The notes under the pieces: model-generated
Databases searched by the model: none
Seen by the model: the letters and a program-made list of their open reading frames with translations, nothing else
Told to the model about the DNA's origin: nothing
Shown here: positions 1 through 8,058 of the stretch, one piece after another
Layout of the letters: every line of letters begins with the position of its first letter
Numbering within the stretch: position 1 is the first letter of the stretch
Translations under genes and position numbers: made by a program
Source: Dinochytrium kinnereticum
Lineage: Eukaryota > Chytridiomycota > Chytridiomycetes > Chytridiales > Chytridiaceae
Assembly (NCBI GenBank): GCA_027604005.1
Contig: JADGJT010000583.1
Location: 1-11,116, forward strand
Length of the DNA: 11,116 nucleotides
Direction: 5' to 3'

Positions 1-2
1 AT

Positions 3-3000
3 GCTCGCTGGATTCTGAGAGACGGACGACTAGCAGGTTTCAGAGGAGAAACCGAAGCTCTTCTTACTGATGACTCCTTGTCATGGGACATTTCGGAAGC
101 TGGAACTGGATGGCATAGGATTGCTTTGTGGATATTGGGATTTTTTCAATTGCTTTTAATAAGTTCAAATGCTGTAATAGCTCATAGTCTTTGTGGGTTC
201 GAGGTTCAACGGATAACAGTAGCAATCTTTGGTTTACTTGGATGGGTGAGTACGAACCTCCGAGGCAACTCGATTAATATGCTATCTAGATTTCCGCCTT
301 AACTCTTTTGATGGGACCTGCGGCACTCAACAATGGCCCGAACATGCTCTCGCTCCGTGTCTCCAAATCTATTCATCATATGAATATCTTCTTCATACTG
401 TCCCTGTTATCAACGTTATTCGATGTCATTCATGACCATTCTCAGTTTTTTAATTCCTTGATGAATATTTTGATGCTATCACTTTCACTTCTTCTCCTGG
501 TCGTCAACCTTCATCGTTTTTCGATCATCGATGATAAGATCGCTACCATCATCGAGGGGTACTACAAAAACCATGGATTGACCTTACCTTGCCGGGTCAG
601 GGATGCCAATATTCTAAGTATCCTTTTCTTTTCCTGGGTCAACCCTTTGATGAGGTCGGGAAGTCGGCGGGTGCTAAGTATGGAGGATATCCCACAATTG
701 CACGATGGTGATAATGCTGCAGAAGTTGTGGAAAAGTTTCAGAGGTACATAACATGATGACATGCACTCCTATTAATGACTTTTTTCAGGACCGCAAAGA
801 AAAAAAAACTGATCTTAAGGCTGTTTTTTATGGAACGGTCCGATTTTCTTCTTCAAGTCTTCCTAGGATTTGTTGCATGCATTTTATCCCTTATTAGCCC
901 GGCATTACTTTACATGTGAGCATCCAGGAACTTTATTCCCCTGGTTTTAATCCCGTTTGTCCATTTAAAGCTTGATCGACCTTCTCGGTAATCCGAATGC
1001 ATCCTTTTCCACAAAATTTCTCTACGTTGCTCTCCTTGGTATATCAACTGCCATTTGCCCTCTTTTCGAAGCGCATTCCTGGCAGACTGGTGCCCGCGTC
1101 GAACTTCGATTTAAGGCGGCAGTGATCAATGAAATTCTTTTAAAGAGCTTACGCCGTCACCGATCGACCTCGATGGCAGACGCCGAAGATACAACAGCAG
1201 GGAAGATAGTTACACTCATGACGACCGATGTAGAACGCATTTGGGACTCTACTATGTACCTTGCAGATGCTATACTGCACCCTGTTCAAATCGGGGCTGC
1301 AATCTGTGCGCTTTATTTCGTTGTCGGCTGGCCTGCTTTTGTTGGACTAGGGGTCATGCTGGCATCTTTACCAGTTATATACAAGCTGACACAATGGCAA
1401 GAAAAGGTTTATGCTCGGTTGATGTCTGCGAAGGACAAGCGGACTGATGTTATTCATGAGATATTGCAAGGAATTAGGGCAATAAAGGTACAGTATTGGC
1501 TTTCCCTCCTCATTATCCAACTTTTTCTCACCATCATTTTTATCACTTCAATATGTTATATTTCAAGTATTTTGGCTGGGAATGCCATTTTCTTCAAAAG
1601 CTCATGGAAGCTCGTTCTAATGAGCTATCCGAACTCGTCGGCCTGTACATCCAGAATGCCGTTAATAGCGCAGTTCTTATGACAGCCCCGATTCTCGTCG
1701 CTTTTGTGACGCTATTTACCGTTACCCAGATCGCTAGGCAGCCTTTGGGCGCGAAGAAAGCTTTCACTTGTCTGACTCTGTTCAACACCATGCGTGGACC
1801 CTTGATGCAGCTCCCAAATGCAATAATGAGTTTACTACAGGTCAGGGTTTCTTTGGAACGTATTCAGAAGTTTTTAGAGGAGAAGGACGTGGAGCCACGA
1901 GGGATTTCAGATGACGGTGCGGATGAAGATGTTGGGTTTAAGGAGGCATACTTTACTTGGGATGATTATCCACATATAGCGACCACTAAGAATGGTACTC
2001 TTGATGAAACCACGCCGATTCTGGCCTATCCATCATCCTCAACTACAGAGTTTGAGAAATTCTCTCTCCAAAACGTAACCGTATCCTTTCCTGTTGGGCG
2101 CCTCTCCGTCATTTGCGGTGCAACGGGCTCTGGTAAATCCTCCCTTCTTCAAGCGCTTCTCGGAGAGATGGCAAGAGTATCAGGAGCGGCATCGCTCCCC
2201 CTTCGAAATCAAAAGGTGGCTTATGTTCCTCAAATATCCTGGTTAAGAAACGCAACGATCCGAGAAAATATTTTGTTTGGGGAGGACTTTTCAGCGGAGA
2301 GGTACGCCACGGTTGTGAGGGCTTGTGCTCTTGAAAGAGATCTAGAGAATTTAGAGTTCGGCGATTTGACTGAGGTGGGAGAGAAAGGTAGGCATTTTCA
2401 ATGGTGTATTAATGATAGTTTTGATTTATGGTCTTCAGTATTCACCTATAATTTCTAATTTGTTTTAGGTATTAATTTAAGTGGCGGGCAGAAGCAACGC
2501 ATCTCCCTCGCACGGGCAATATACTCACCCGCAACCCACATCCTTCTCGACGACCCTCTTTCCGCCGTTGATTCCCATACTGCCAAGTACCTACTTCAAC
2601 ATGCCATTATGCATCTACTAGTCCACCAAAATCGAACCGTCCTTCTTGTTACACATGCAATTAATCTCGTTCTTCCCGTCGCAGACAATGTTGTTGTGAT
2701 GAAAAATGGGATGGTGGCGGCATGGGGTGTCTTGGCGAACATTATGAAAGAGGCTGATAAAGATGTACTTGCAGTTGTAGGACGAGGACTAGGTGCCACC
2801 ATTTGTGATGAGGTAAACGGTTTAGAAGAAAGAATTGTGACGAGTGTCGATCATTCGAACGGTCATGAATCGAAGGATGCGAAACGATTAGTTGAGGATG
2901 AGTCGGTGCAGATTGGATCCGTCAGACCAGAGATTTATCTCTCCTATTTTGAATCTGCGGGTGGATGGGGGTTTGCTGTCGCATTACTTGTCTCTATGGC

Positions 3001-5430
3001 ACTTGAGCGCGTTGGAGCAGTTGCAGCAGATTTTTGGGTTCGTGAGTGGACAAAACATAGCGATACAAATGTTGGATCATTGAATGTCACTGGAGTAGAC
3101 GCGCCGGCACGTAACTTATATGTTCTTCGTTTGGTGACGAAGGGCGGATTTGGTGAAGAAGGTTCCCCGCTCTACTATTCGACAGTATATGCAGTAATTT
3201 CAATGAGCTGGGTAGTCTGCTTTCTGTTAAGTGAGTACAGTTTATACCACAATACTCTTTTCTTTCTCTTTACTCTCCGCTCTTGAAAAAGGTGTGTTTG
3301 TGATTAGTATCGGCTCGTTTCGAGCCTCTAAAATATACCACGATAAACTTATGGAAAGGATATTGCATGCCCCTATGCAATTTTTTGAGACAACACCAAT
3401 AGTGAGTTTTTTTTGCCCTTTTTTCCCTTGTCGAATCTTTTAGGGCTCTCCCCTTTGGTCAACTGGCTCATTATTTTTATTTTGCAATATATCACACTCT
3501 TTTTCTTGCTATCTCCTATGTCGAAGGGCCGGATTTTAAATAGGGCCTCTAAAGACATAGGTATTATTGATCAAAGCCTCATGAATTCGGTTGAAAGAGC
3601 CATGAGCTTTCTAATTGATGTATGGCTTCATTATTCCTTTCTTTTCTTTAATGCCACTTGTGGTCTTATTCGATAGGCCCTTTTCATATTTGGGGTGATA
3701 GCGACAGTTACACCGCTATTCATCTTTATTGTTATCCCTGTTGCATACATCCACTTCGCAATTTCGAAAAGGTACCTTGCTACATCAAGGAGTTTGAAGA
3801 GGCTGGAATCTGTTACTAGGAGTCCTATTATTTCTATCTTCAGTGAGACTCTCAAGTATAAGCATCGTTCTTTCCTGTTTTGCCCTCTGTGTCTTTACCA
3901 CAGGCGTCATTTTCTCCTTAATTTGCCTTAACCATCAAACACAGCGGTGCTAGTACCATCCGAGCTTACAATGCCTCCTCCCGATTTGCACGAGAGAATG
4001 TGATTCGTGTAGACACAAATCATCGTGCTTTTTTCTACCTATGGACTGCAAACCGATGGCTTCAAACACGAGCAACGACAATTTCTGCAATTGTCGTGTT
4101 TTTGGCTGGCGCCTGTATTTTGGTCATTGGTGTCGACCCTGGCCTTGCAGGTGTGAGTTTAGTGTGGGCACTCGAATGCGGAAATACTTTAATCTGGCTT
4201 GTGAGGAAATGGGGTAGGCTAAAGATGGTAAACATGATACCTTTGTGGTTGGAACATGTCTAATTTGGTCATGGTTAAGGATATGAACGCGGCCGAGCGA
4301 ATCAACGAGTACATGGAAATTGATCAGGAGCGACCAGCTATTGTTCCAAACATGCGACCACCACCGTCGGTATGGAGCCCTTATTCTTTCCACGTGCTAA
4401 GTATCAAATAGTGGCCATCAAAAGGGAGTATAAAGGTCAATAATCTTGAAATGAAATATTCGAAGGAATCCTCACCGATCCTCAACAACGTTTCCTTTGA
4501 AGTTAAAGGCGGAGAAAAGCTTGGCGTGGTTGGTCGGACGGGGGCTGGGAAGTCTTCACTTTCCCTGTGTCTCTTCAGAATTATAGAGCCTTCGTCTGGT
4601 TCTATCATAATAGATGGAATTGACATAACGGATATTGGATTACAAGATTTGAGGAGCAGGCTCACAATTATACCACAAGATCCCGTTTTATTCTGCGGAA
4701 CCTTGAGAACTAACTTGGATCCATCTGGACAAAAAGAGGATAGAGAAGTTTGGGACTGCCTACATAAGGTGAAGTTTATGGATACTTTGCATAAGCCTGC
4801 GTCATCTACATCATCTTCGAAGCACGACTCTGTCACTTGCGGTGTTGAAGAGCTTCATGAATTTGGAGGACATGATTCCCAGAGATTATCGCTAGACTTC
4901 CCTGTCGCGGAAGGTGGGAGCAACTTCTCTCAGGGTCAGCGTCAACTTCTTTGCCTTGCTAGGGCCATGCTAAAGGGGTCTAAGATTATGGTATTGGATG
5001 AAGGTACCTTTTTTCATATACGTACTGGTGACGGGTGTTTATCTCTAACTTGTATGCTTCTTGGTACATGTTTTAGCGACGGCCTCCGTAGACAATAAGA
5101 CCGATGCGGAAATCCAGCACGCTATTCGAAGCCCAGAGTTCGCCTCCACCACCGTTATATCTATCGCTCATCGCCTTCGTACTGTCGCCGACTAGTAAGT
5201 CTTCCAAATCTGGATTAAACGCTTATGACCTTTTTCATTATATGTTTTATCCCATTTAATCACTTTTGGGCAGTGATAAAATCCTAGTTCTTGAACATGG
5301 TCGGGTTGTGCAGTTTGGATCTCCACTCGATCTCATCCTAGTGAATGGTCCGCTTCGTGAGATGAGCATTGAATCGGGCGACTTTGATGAGCTCTTGGAC
5401 ATGGCAAAGAGGCATCAGCCGACCATTTAG
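3..5430 (+). CDS. ABC subfamily C (MRP/Ybt1-like) transporter, 5' partial, 14 exons
   Basis: Full-size ATP-driven exporter; family members move glutathione conjugates, bile acids or drugs across vacuolar or plasma membranes. Exons: 3-245, 290-744, 790-915, 971-1487, 1568-2387, 2469-3230, 3292-3401, 3527-3619, 3677-3855, 3945-4227, 4280-4369, 4412-5003, 5077-5194, 5274-5430. They sum to 4545 nt, exactly 1515 codons including TAG, which supports every junction. Residue 1 is counted from the codon at 3. The frame is open to the left edge with no usable ATG, so the start lies upstream, or an acceptor near 36-43 begins this exon. Order: TMD0-like helices (about 40-154), the ABCC motif FFSWVNPL (W197), TMD1 (about 245-530), NBD1 (about 570-800), TMD2 (about 865-1190), NBD2 (about 1230-1490). 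The loop inserts and NFSQGQRQ signature resemble the fungal Ybt1/Vmr1 branch. The family is very secure; substrate and membrane are inferred. Confidence 0.95.
120..754 (+). other. TMD0-like N-terminal helix bundle of the ABCC transporter
   Basis: Four hydrophobic stretches are visible at residues 40-60, 71-90 (spanning the first intron), 112-128 and 138-154. They are followed by a polar linker and the FFSWVNPL motif that opens the ABCC core. This matches the extra N-terminal domain of long ABCC proteins, which usually has five helices; a fifth may lie upstream of the window edge. In characterised relatives this domain affects trafficking and partner binding rather than the transport cycle. 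Confidence 0.7.
246..289 (+). other. Intron 1 of ABCC gene
   Basis: 44 nt, donor GTGAGT, acceptor TCTAG, phase 0 between W81 and I82, inside the second hydrophobic stretch. GATTAAT is a possible branch site. Confidence 0.85.
745..789 (+). other. Intron 2 of ABCC gene
   Basis: 45 nt, donor GTACAT, acceptor TTTTTTCAG, phase 2 within the codon for R233. TATTAATGAC is a good branch-site candidate. Confidence 0.85.
916..970 (+). other. Intron 3 of ABCC gene
   Basis: 55 nt, donor GTGAGC, acceptor AAAG, phase 2 within the codon for I275. The acceptor is weaker than its neighbours, but only this choice joins the two open frames on either side. Confidence 0.8.
1488..1567 (+). other. Intron 4 of ABCC gene
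   Basis: 80 nt, donor GTACAG, acceptor TTTCAAG, phase 0 between K447 and Y448. Splicing restores the family motif GIRAIKYFGWE in TMD1. Confidence 0.9.
1946..2785 (+). other. Nucleotide-binding domain 1 of the ABCC transporter
   Basis: Candidate A-loop tryptophan W578 lies in YFTWDD. Walker A is GATGSGKS (631-638), the Q-loop lies in AYVPQISW, and the signature is LSGGQ (724-728), reached after the 2388-2468 intron. Walker B is ILLDD (745-749), the D-loop SAVDSHTA follows, and the switch histidine is H783 in VTHAINL. The residue after the Walker B aspartate is Asp rather than Glu, the usual ABCC pattern for a weakly hydrolysing first site. About 30 extra Ser/Thr-rich residues separate the A-loop from the first core strand. 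Confidence 0.95.
2388..2468 (+). other. Intron 5 of ABCC gene
   Basis: 81 nt, donor GTAGGC, acceptor TGTTTTAG, phase 1 within the codon for G721. Splicing restores [11 protein letters not shown], the signature of NBD1. Confidence 0.93.
3231..3291 (+). other. Intron 6 of ABCC gene
   Basis: 61 nt, donor GTGAGT, acceptor GAAAAAG, phase 1 within codon 975 (Ser). A downstream TTAG near 3306 was considered but breaks the frame. Confidence 0.8.
3402..3526 (+). other. Intron 7 of ABCC gene (longest)
   Basis: 125 nt, donor GTGAGT, acceptor TCGAAG, phase 0 between I1011 and G1012. Splicing restores FFETTPIGRILNR, a hallmark of ABCC TMD2. Confidence 0.92.
3620..3676 (+). other. Intron 8 of ABCC gene
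   Basis: 57 nt, donor GTATGG, acceptor CGATAG, phase 0 between D1042 and A1043. It splits a TMD2 helix (SFLID|ALFIFG). Confidence 0.88.
3856..3944 (+). other. Intron 9 of ABCC gene
   Basis: 89 nt, donor GTATAA, acceptor ACACAG, phase 2 within the codon for N1102. Splicing yields [14 protein letters not shown], the conserved intracellular coupling segment of TMD2. Confidence 0.92.
4228..4279 (+). other. Intron 10 of ABCC gene
   Basis: 52 nt, donor GTAAAC, acceptor GTTAAG, phase 0 between M1196 and D1197. It gives [18 protein letters not shown], which aligns without a gap to the family pattern. An upstream GTAGG at 4214 would put the next exon out of frame. Confidence 0.85.
4370..4411 (+). 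other. Intron 11 of ABCC gene (shortest)
   Basis: 42 nt, donor GTATGG, acceptor AAATAG, phase 0 between S1226 and W1227. Splicing restores the [11 protein letters not shown] entry into NBD2. TGCTAAG is the likely branch site, only about 15 nt from the acceptor. Confidence 0.88.
5004..5076 (+). other. Intron 12 of ABCC gene
   Basis: 73 nt, donor GTACCT, acceptor GTTTTAG, phase 1 within the codon for A1424. It falls directly after catalytic Glu1423 of NBD2; splicing restores VLDEATASVD. Confidence 0.93.
5195..5273 (+). other. Intron 13 of ABCC gene
   Basis: 79 nt, donor GTAAGT, acceptor GGGCAG, phase 2 within the codon for Y1463. Splicing restores [15 protein letters not shown] after the switch histidine. 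Confidence 0.92.
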
Positions 5431-5771
5431 GCAATTGAAGAATTTGTTAAACAGGCCTTTTGCTTTTGGTTTTCTCAGTTACATTCAACGTTATTTCATG
5501 TTGATATGTAAGCCAATTAGAATCTTCTTCTCAATGCCTGACAGAACTTCCGCGGCCCACAACCTTCAAAAGAGTTACTGTGGGTTCTTGCACGAGTATT
5601 TATTTTCATTTTGCTTGATGGCGTTATTCTCAAAAAGGCTTATCGACAGAATTGCGCATCCCTAATATGATGGGTTTGCCATGATCATAAAAGAAAAGGC
5701 TCTGGGCCTGCTATCCTTGCTATCCGGGTGTTTTAAGTCAGATTTGGGCCTATGTAAGGTGCCTTGCCTGT

Positions 5772-5792
5772 GTGATACGTATCACGTGATAC
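5772..5792. repeat. Overlapping palindromes with CACGTG core
   Basis: GTGATACGTATCAC (5772-5785) is a perfect 14-bp palindrome. It overlaps ATCACGTGAT (5781-5790), a perfect 10-bp palindrome whose centre CACGTG (5783-5788) is the class B E-box bound by fungal bHLH factors such as Pho4 or Cbf1. The block reads as three copies of GTGATAC in alternating orientation. Binding by any factor is inference. Confidence 0.7.
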
Positions 5793-5837
5793 AGACCAAT
5801 TGCAATATCGATGATCTTCTTTGGGTAACCACCCGAA

Positions 5838-5890
5838 CACCTGGGTGTCAGAAACCAGCCACCCGGTTGTTCCCTGCACCTGTGCACCTG
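5838..5890. repeat. CACCTG cluster with 8-bp tandem pair
   Basis: TGCACCTG occurs twice back to back at 5875-5890, and another CACCTG lies in the small inverted repeat ACACCTGGGTGT near 5838-5850. CACCTG fits the CANNTG E-box pattern. It lies about 60-100 bp from the CACGTG palindrome and may belong to the same regulatory patch. Confidence 0.45.
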
Positions 5891-5930
5891 AACCAAAAAC
5901 AACCGGTGTTGCTCATCTTTTAAATATCAG

Positions 5931-5986
5931 ATGAAAGTTTTGGTAATGGAGACAGCAAGACCACGGCACCCAAATGAAAGTTTTGG
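5931..5986. repeat. 13-bp direct repeat, two copies
   Basis: ATGAAAGTTTTGG occurs at 5931-5943 and again at 5974-5986, 43 bp apart, with unrelated sequence between. No function is apparent. Confidence 0.6.
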
Positions 5987-7092
5987 CTGCGGGGTCTTGA
6001 TCGATCCAATGAAAAAAACAAACTGTCAAGCCATTGTTGGTACACGAAAACAATTCAAGTTGTGTTGGTTGACAGGCGAAAACAAAAAAAATGCAGCCAA
6101 CTATCTGCAACGTGAGAAATATTAAATATTGAGTTAAAAAAGGGTAGCAAAAGCCGCTGCAGGCCGTCTTACTAAATCCGAACAAACTGGTATAAGTCTT
6201 ACATATTATCGGCATCGACCAGAGTGGGGGAGTGCTATTCATCCACTGAGTAGGAAGGAGCAGCCATGTGAGTGCGGGCAAGATTGCCTCGCCTGAGTTT
6301 GGCCGCCAACCTAGCATATACTTTTGGGTCTACTCCTACTTGTCAAGCAACTTGAGAGCACCTTCAGCACTCACGTCAGTGTGACAACCATCCTCGGTGG
6401 CATCAATTCGAGATACCCATCATCCTCAAGAATCGATGACAGGTAGCAAGCATCCCCACACAAGACTTTCAAGGATGCTGACTCTACCGGTTCAAACCAA
6501 GATTCAATTCCTCTCCACTGGTGCCGCTTACGTTAAAGGCAAGGTCCCAAAAGCGAGTCTCGCTAATCAACAGGATAAAAGTGGAGTTGTTCTCAAGTAC
6601 ATCTCATTGTTTCCGTCAGTTCCAGTTTACAAATGACCAGCTCCACAGTGGCAGATGGACGTGCAACAGTTTAAACGATTTCTACTAACAATAAGGTTTC
6701 TACGCGGCTTGTTCTACTCTACCTTGACAAGTTGACCACAACTTCCGTCTCTTAAAATACAAGGTCTTTCGACCAGGGTGAGGACCTGGACAGAACGACT
6801 TTCAAAGCGCCAGCAGGATTTCAGATACATTAATCGAAGGCTTGGTATGTGCGTTTTACTGGAGTGCTATGCTTTTGTATGTTCTGTCACTCGCTAATTG
6901 CGACTTTCTGAATGCCATTTCTTATTTATTTTGTTTTCTGCGAAATCAAACGGTTTTGGACTTTGTGGGTTGAGTTCTGAGGTTTTCTTCTGGTATAATG
7001 ACTCAATGAGACGGATAATGGACCTTGATGGACGTCAAAATACAGAATTCCGAAAAACTCTTGTAGAGACAAAAGTGTCATCACTGACTAAA

Positions 7093-7152
7093 ACTCTAGG
7101 GAAGAAATGGCAGGACTGAATCACTCTAGGGAAGAAATGACAGGACTGAATC
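7093..7152. repeat. 30-bp tandem duplication
   Basis: Copies at 7093-7122 and 7123-7152 begin ACTCTAGGGAAGAAATG and differ only at one base (G7110 versus A7140). The unit is not repeated further. It lies in non-coding DNA about 0.9 kb upstream of the second gene's ATG and looks like a recent local duplication. Confidence 0.9.
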
Positions 7153-7225
7153 AGGGAAATGAGAGCTCTGGTGGGGAAAATGCAGTGAATAATTTTGTGG
7201 ACCCGTGTCAGAAACAATGACATAC

Positions 7226-7250
7226 TATAAAACGCGTCAGCACTTATAAA
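7226..7250 (+). promoter_or_regulatory. Two TATA-like boxes
   Basis: TATAAAA at 7226-7232 and TATAAA at 7245-7250 lie 19 bp apart on the plus strand. They are about 0.8 kb from the ATG at 8059, so they would serve that gene only with a long or spliced leader. Weak evidence by themselves. Confidence 0.2.
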
Positions 7251-7408
7251 GGTAAACCATTCTGTGGAATCGCTGAAAGAGCACACACAATACTTCACAG
7301 AACAAACACAAGTCGAGGCCTCTTTTTTTGATTAAATGATCAGATGGACTTTCATTGACTTATAAACTATTTGTCGTCAATGCCTGGCAGCCTGTGGAGG
7401 TCTTTCCT

Positions 7409-7431
7409 CCCCCCCTCCCCCCCCTTTTCAG
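7409..7431 (+). repeat. Poly-C/pyrimidine tract ending in CAG
   Basis: Seven C, one T, eight C and four T precede CAG at 7429-7431. It resembles an extreme 3' splice-site pyrimidine tract and could end a 5' UTR intron of the downstream gene. It may equally be a simple homopolymer; on the minus strand it is two long G runs. Confidence 0.5.
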
Positions 7432-7991
7432 GTTATAACGGTTTGAGTTTTGTGGAGTCCGGAGGCGGTAACCGGCCTTATCTTAAAAGGGATTTTTTAT
7501 TCAATGCATTTCTGGACGACCACGGACTAGCGCCAAGTCTATTTAGATGATTGTATTATTTCCATGTTTTTATCAATAATACGACTAGCCTGCCTTGCCA
7601 AGGCGTTGCAGTAACAAGTGTTAGACGAACCACTACCACCATTGTTTGCAACATTCGTAATTCTGGTATATTGAGCTATTCAGTTACTGACTATTACCAA
7701 TGTTAGCCGCCGCAGCATTGTCTTAATACATTCAGGTGATGGCTTTGCAACTAAACTAATGTTATTGCTCATGCCCAATATTGTACTCCAAAATCGATAT
7801 CATGGATGATAGAAATCAAGACAAGTTGATTATCGAATCATGACGGTCTGTGATGGGCCACTTGCATGTGGATGTTAATGATACTAGGCTGCGACGCGTA
7901 TCTCTAGCATTCATTCTTGCCAGCTTGGAGATGGTTCCCGTGATGGTGTTCTACAGTCAGTCGCTAACTACCCAGTACCTTCAACAAAGAG

Positions 7992-8014
7992 ATAATAAAA
8001 AAAAAAATTTAAAA
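7992..8014 (+). promoter_or_regulatory. A-tract / TTTAAAA element before the second gene
   Basis: An A-rich block followed by TTTAAAAGGG lies 45-65 bp upstream of ATG 8059. Such A/T tracts are common in fungal core promoters and leaders, and nothing else marks this as a transcription start. Confidence 0.25.
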
Positions 8015-8058
8015 GGGTCTTCACCATAGCTGCTGTCTATCATCCTGGCAAGAGAAGA

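Larger units (their letters stand above)
4433..5380 (+). other. Nucleotide-binding domain 2 of the ABCC transporter
   Basis: Candidate A-loop tyrosine Y1242 is in MKYS. Walker A is GRTGAGKS (1267-1274) and the Q-loop lies in IIPQDPVLF. The signature is FSQGQ (1398-1402) within [15 protein letters not shown]. Walker B is IMVLDE (1418-1423) with catalytic Glu1423, followed across the 5004-5076 intron by ATASVD. The switch histidine is H1455 in SIAHRL. A Ser-rich insertion of roughly 30 residues precedes the signature. All residues needed for hydrolysis are present. Confidence 0.95.
5431..7080. other. Intergenic stretch without a supported gene (proximal part)
   Basis: Contains the 3' flank of the transporter gene and about 1.6 kb where I recognise no protein or RNA gene. 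The longest open frames are 134 codons on the minus strand (5913-6317), 98 codons (5369-5665, overlapping the transporter's last exon) and 79 codons (6397-6636). None shows a known motif, a plausible domain or splice partners. No clear AATAAA signal follows the transporter stop. Short sequence structures near 5772-5890 and 5931-5986 are listed separately. Confidence 0.6.
7153..8058. other. Intergenic stretch upstream of the SH3 membrane protein gene
   Basis: About 0.9 kb without a supported coding frame. It holds two TATA-like boxes, a poly-C tract ending in CAG, AT-rich DNA from 7530 to 7860, and an A-tract just before the start codon. A 5' untranslated exon or promoter for the downstream gene is likely somewhere here, but its boundaries cannot be fixed from sequence alone. 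Confidence 0.55.

Noticed and set aside
1..18. ATG at the very first base
   Set aside because: Its frame hits TGA after five codons; the transporter frame starts at position 3 and continues from outside the window.
36..43. GTTTCAG as a possible 3' splice site inside the first exon
   Set aside because: The frame is open on both sides, so it cannot be excluded, but nothing in the sequence requires it.
1241..1447. 68-codon plus-strand frame inside TMD1
   Set aside because: Shadow frame of the transporter exon 971-1487; cysteine-rich translation with no family resemblance.
4213..4218. Alternative donor GTAGG for intron 10
   Set aside because: Joining it to the acceptor at 4279 shifts the frame; the donor at 4228 gives gap-free family similarity.
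4381..4836. 151-codon minus-strand frame opposite NBD2
   Set aside because: Lies antisense to the well-supported NBD2 exon and shows no motif of its own.
6489..6498. GGTTCAAACC resembling a tRNA T-arm
   Set aside because: Flanking bases do not form the T stem, and no D-arm, anticodon arm or acceptor stem can be drawn around it.
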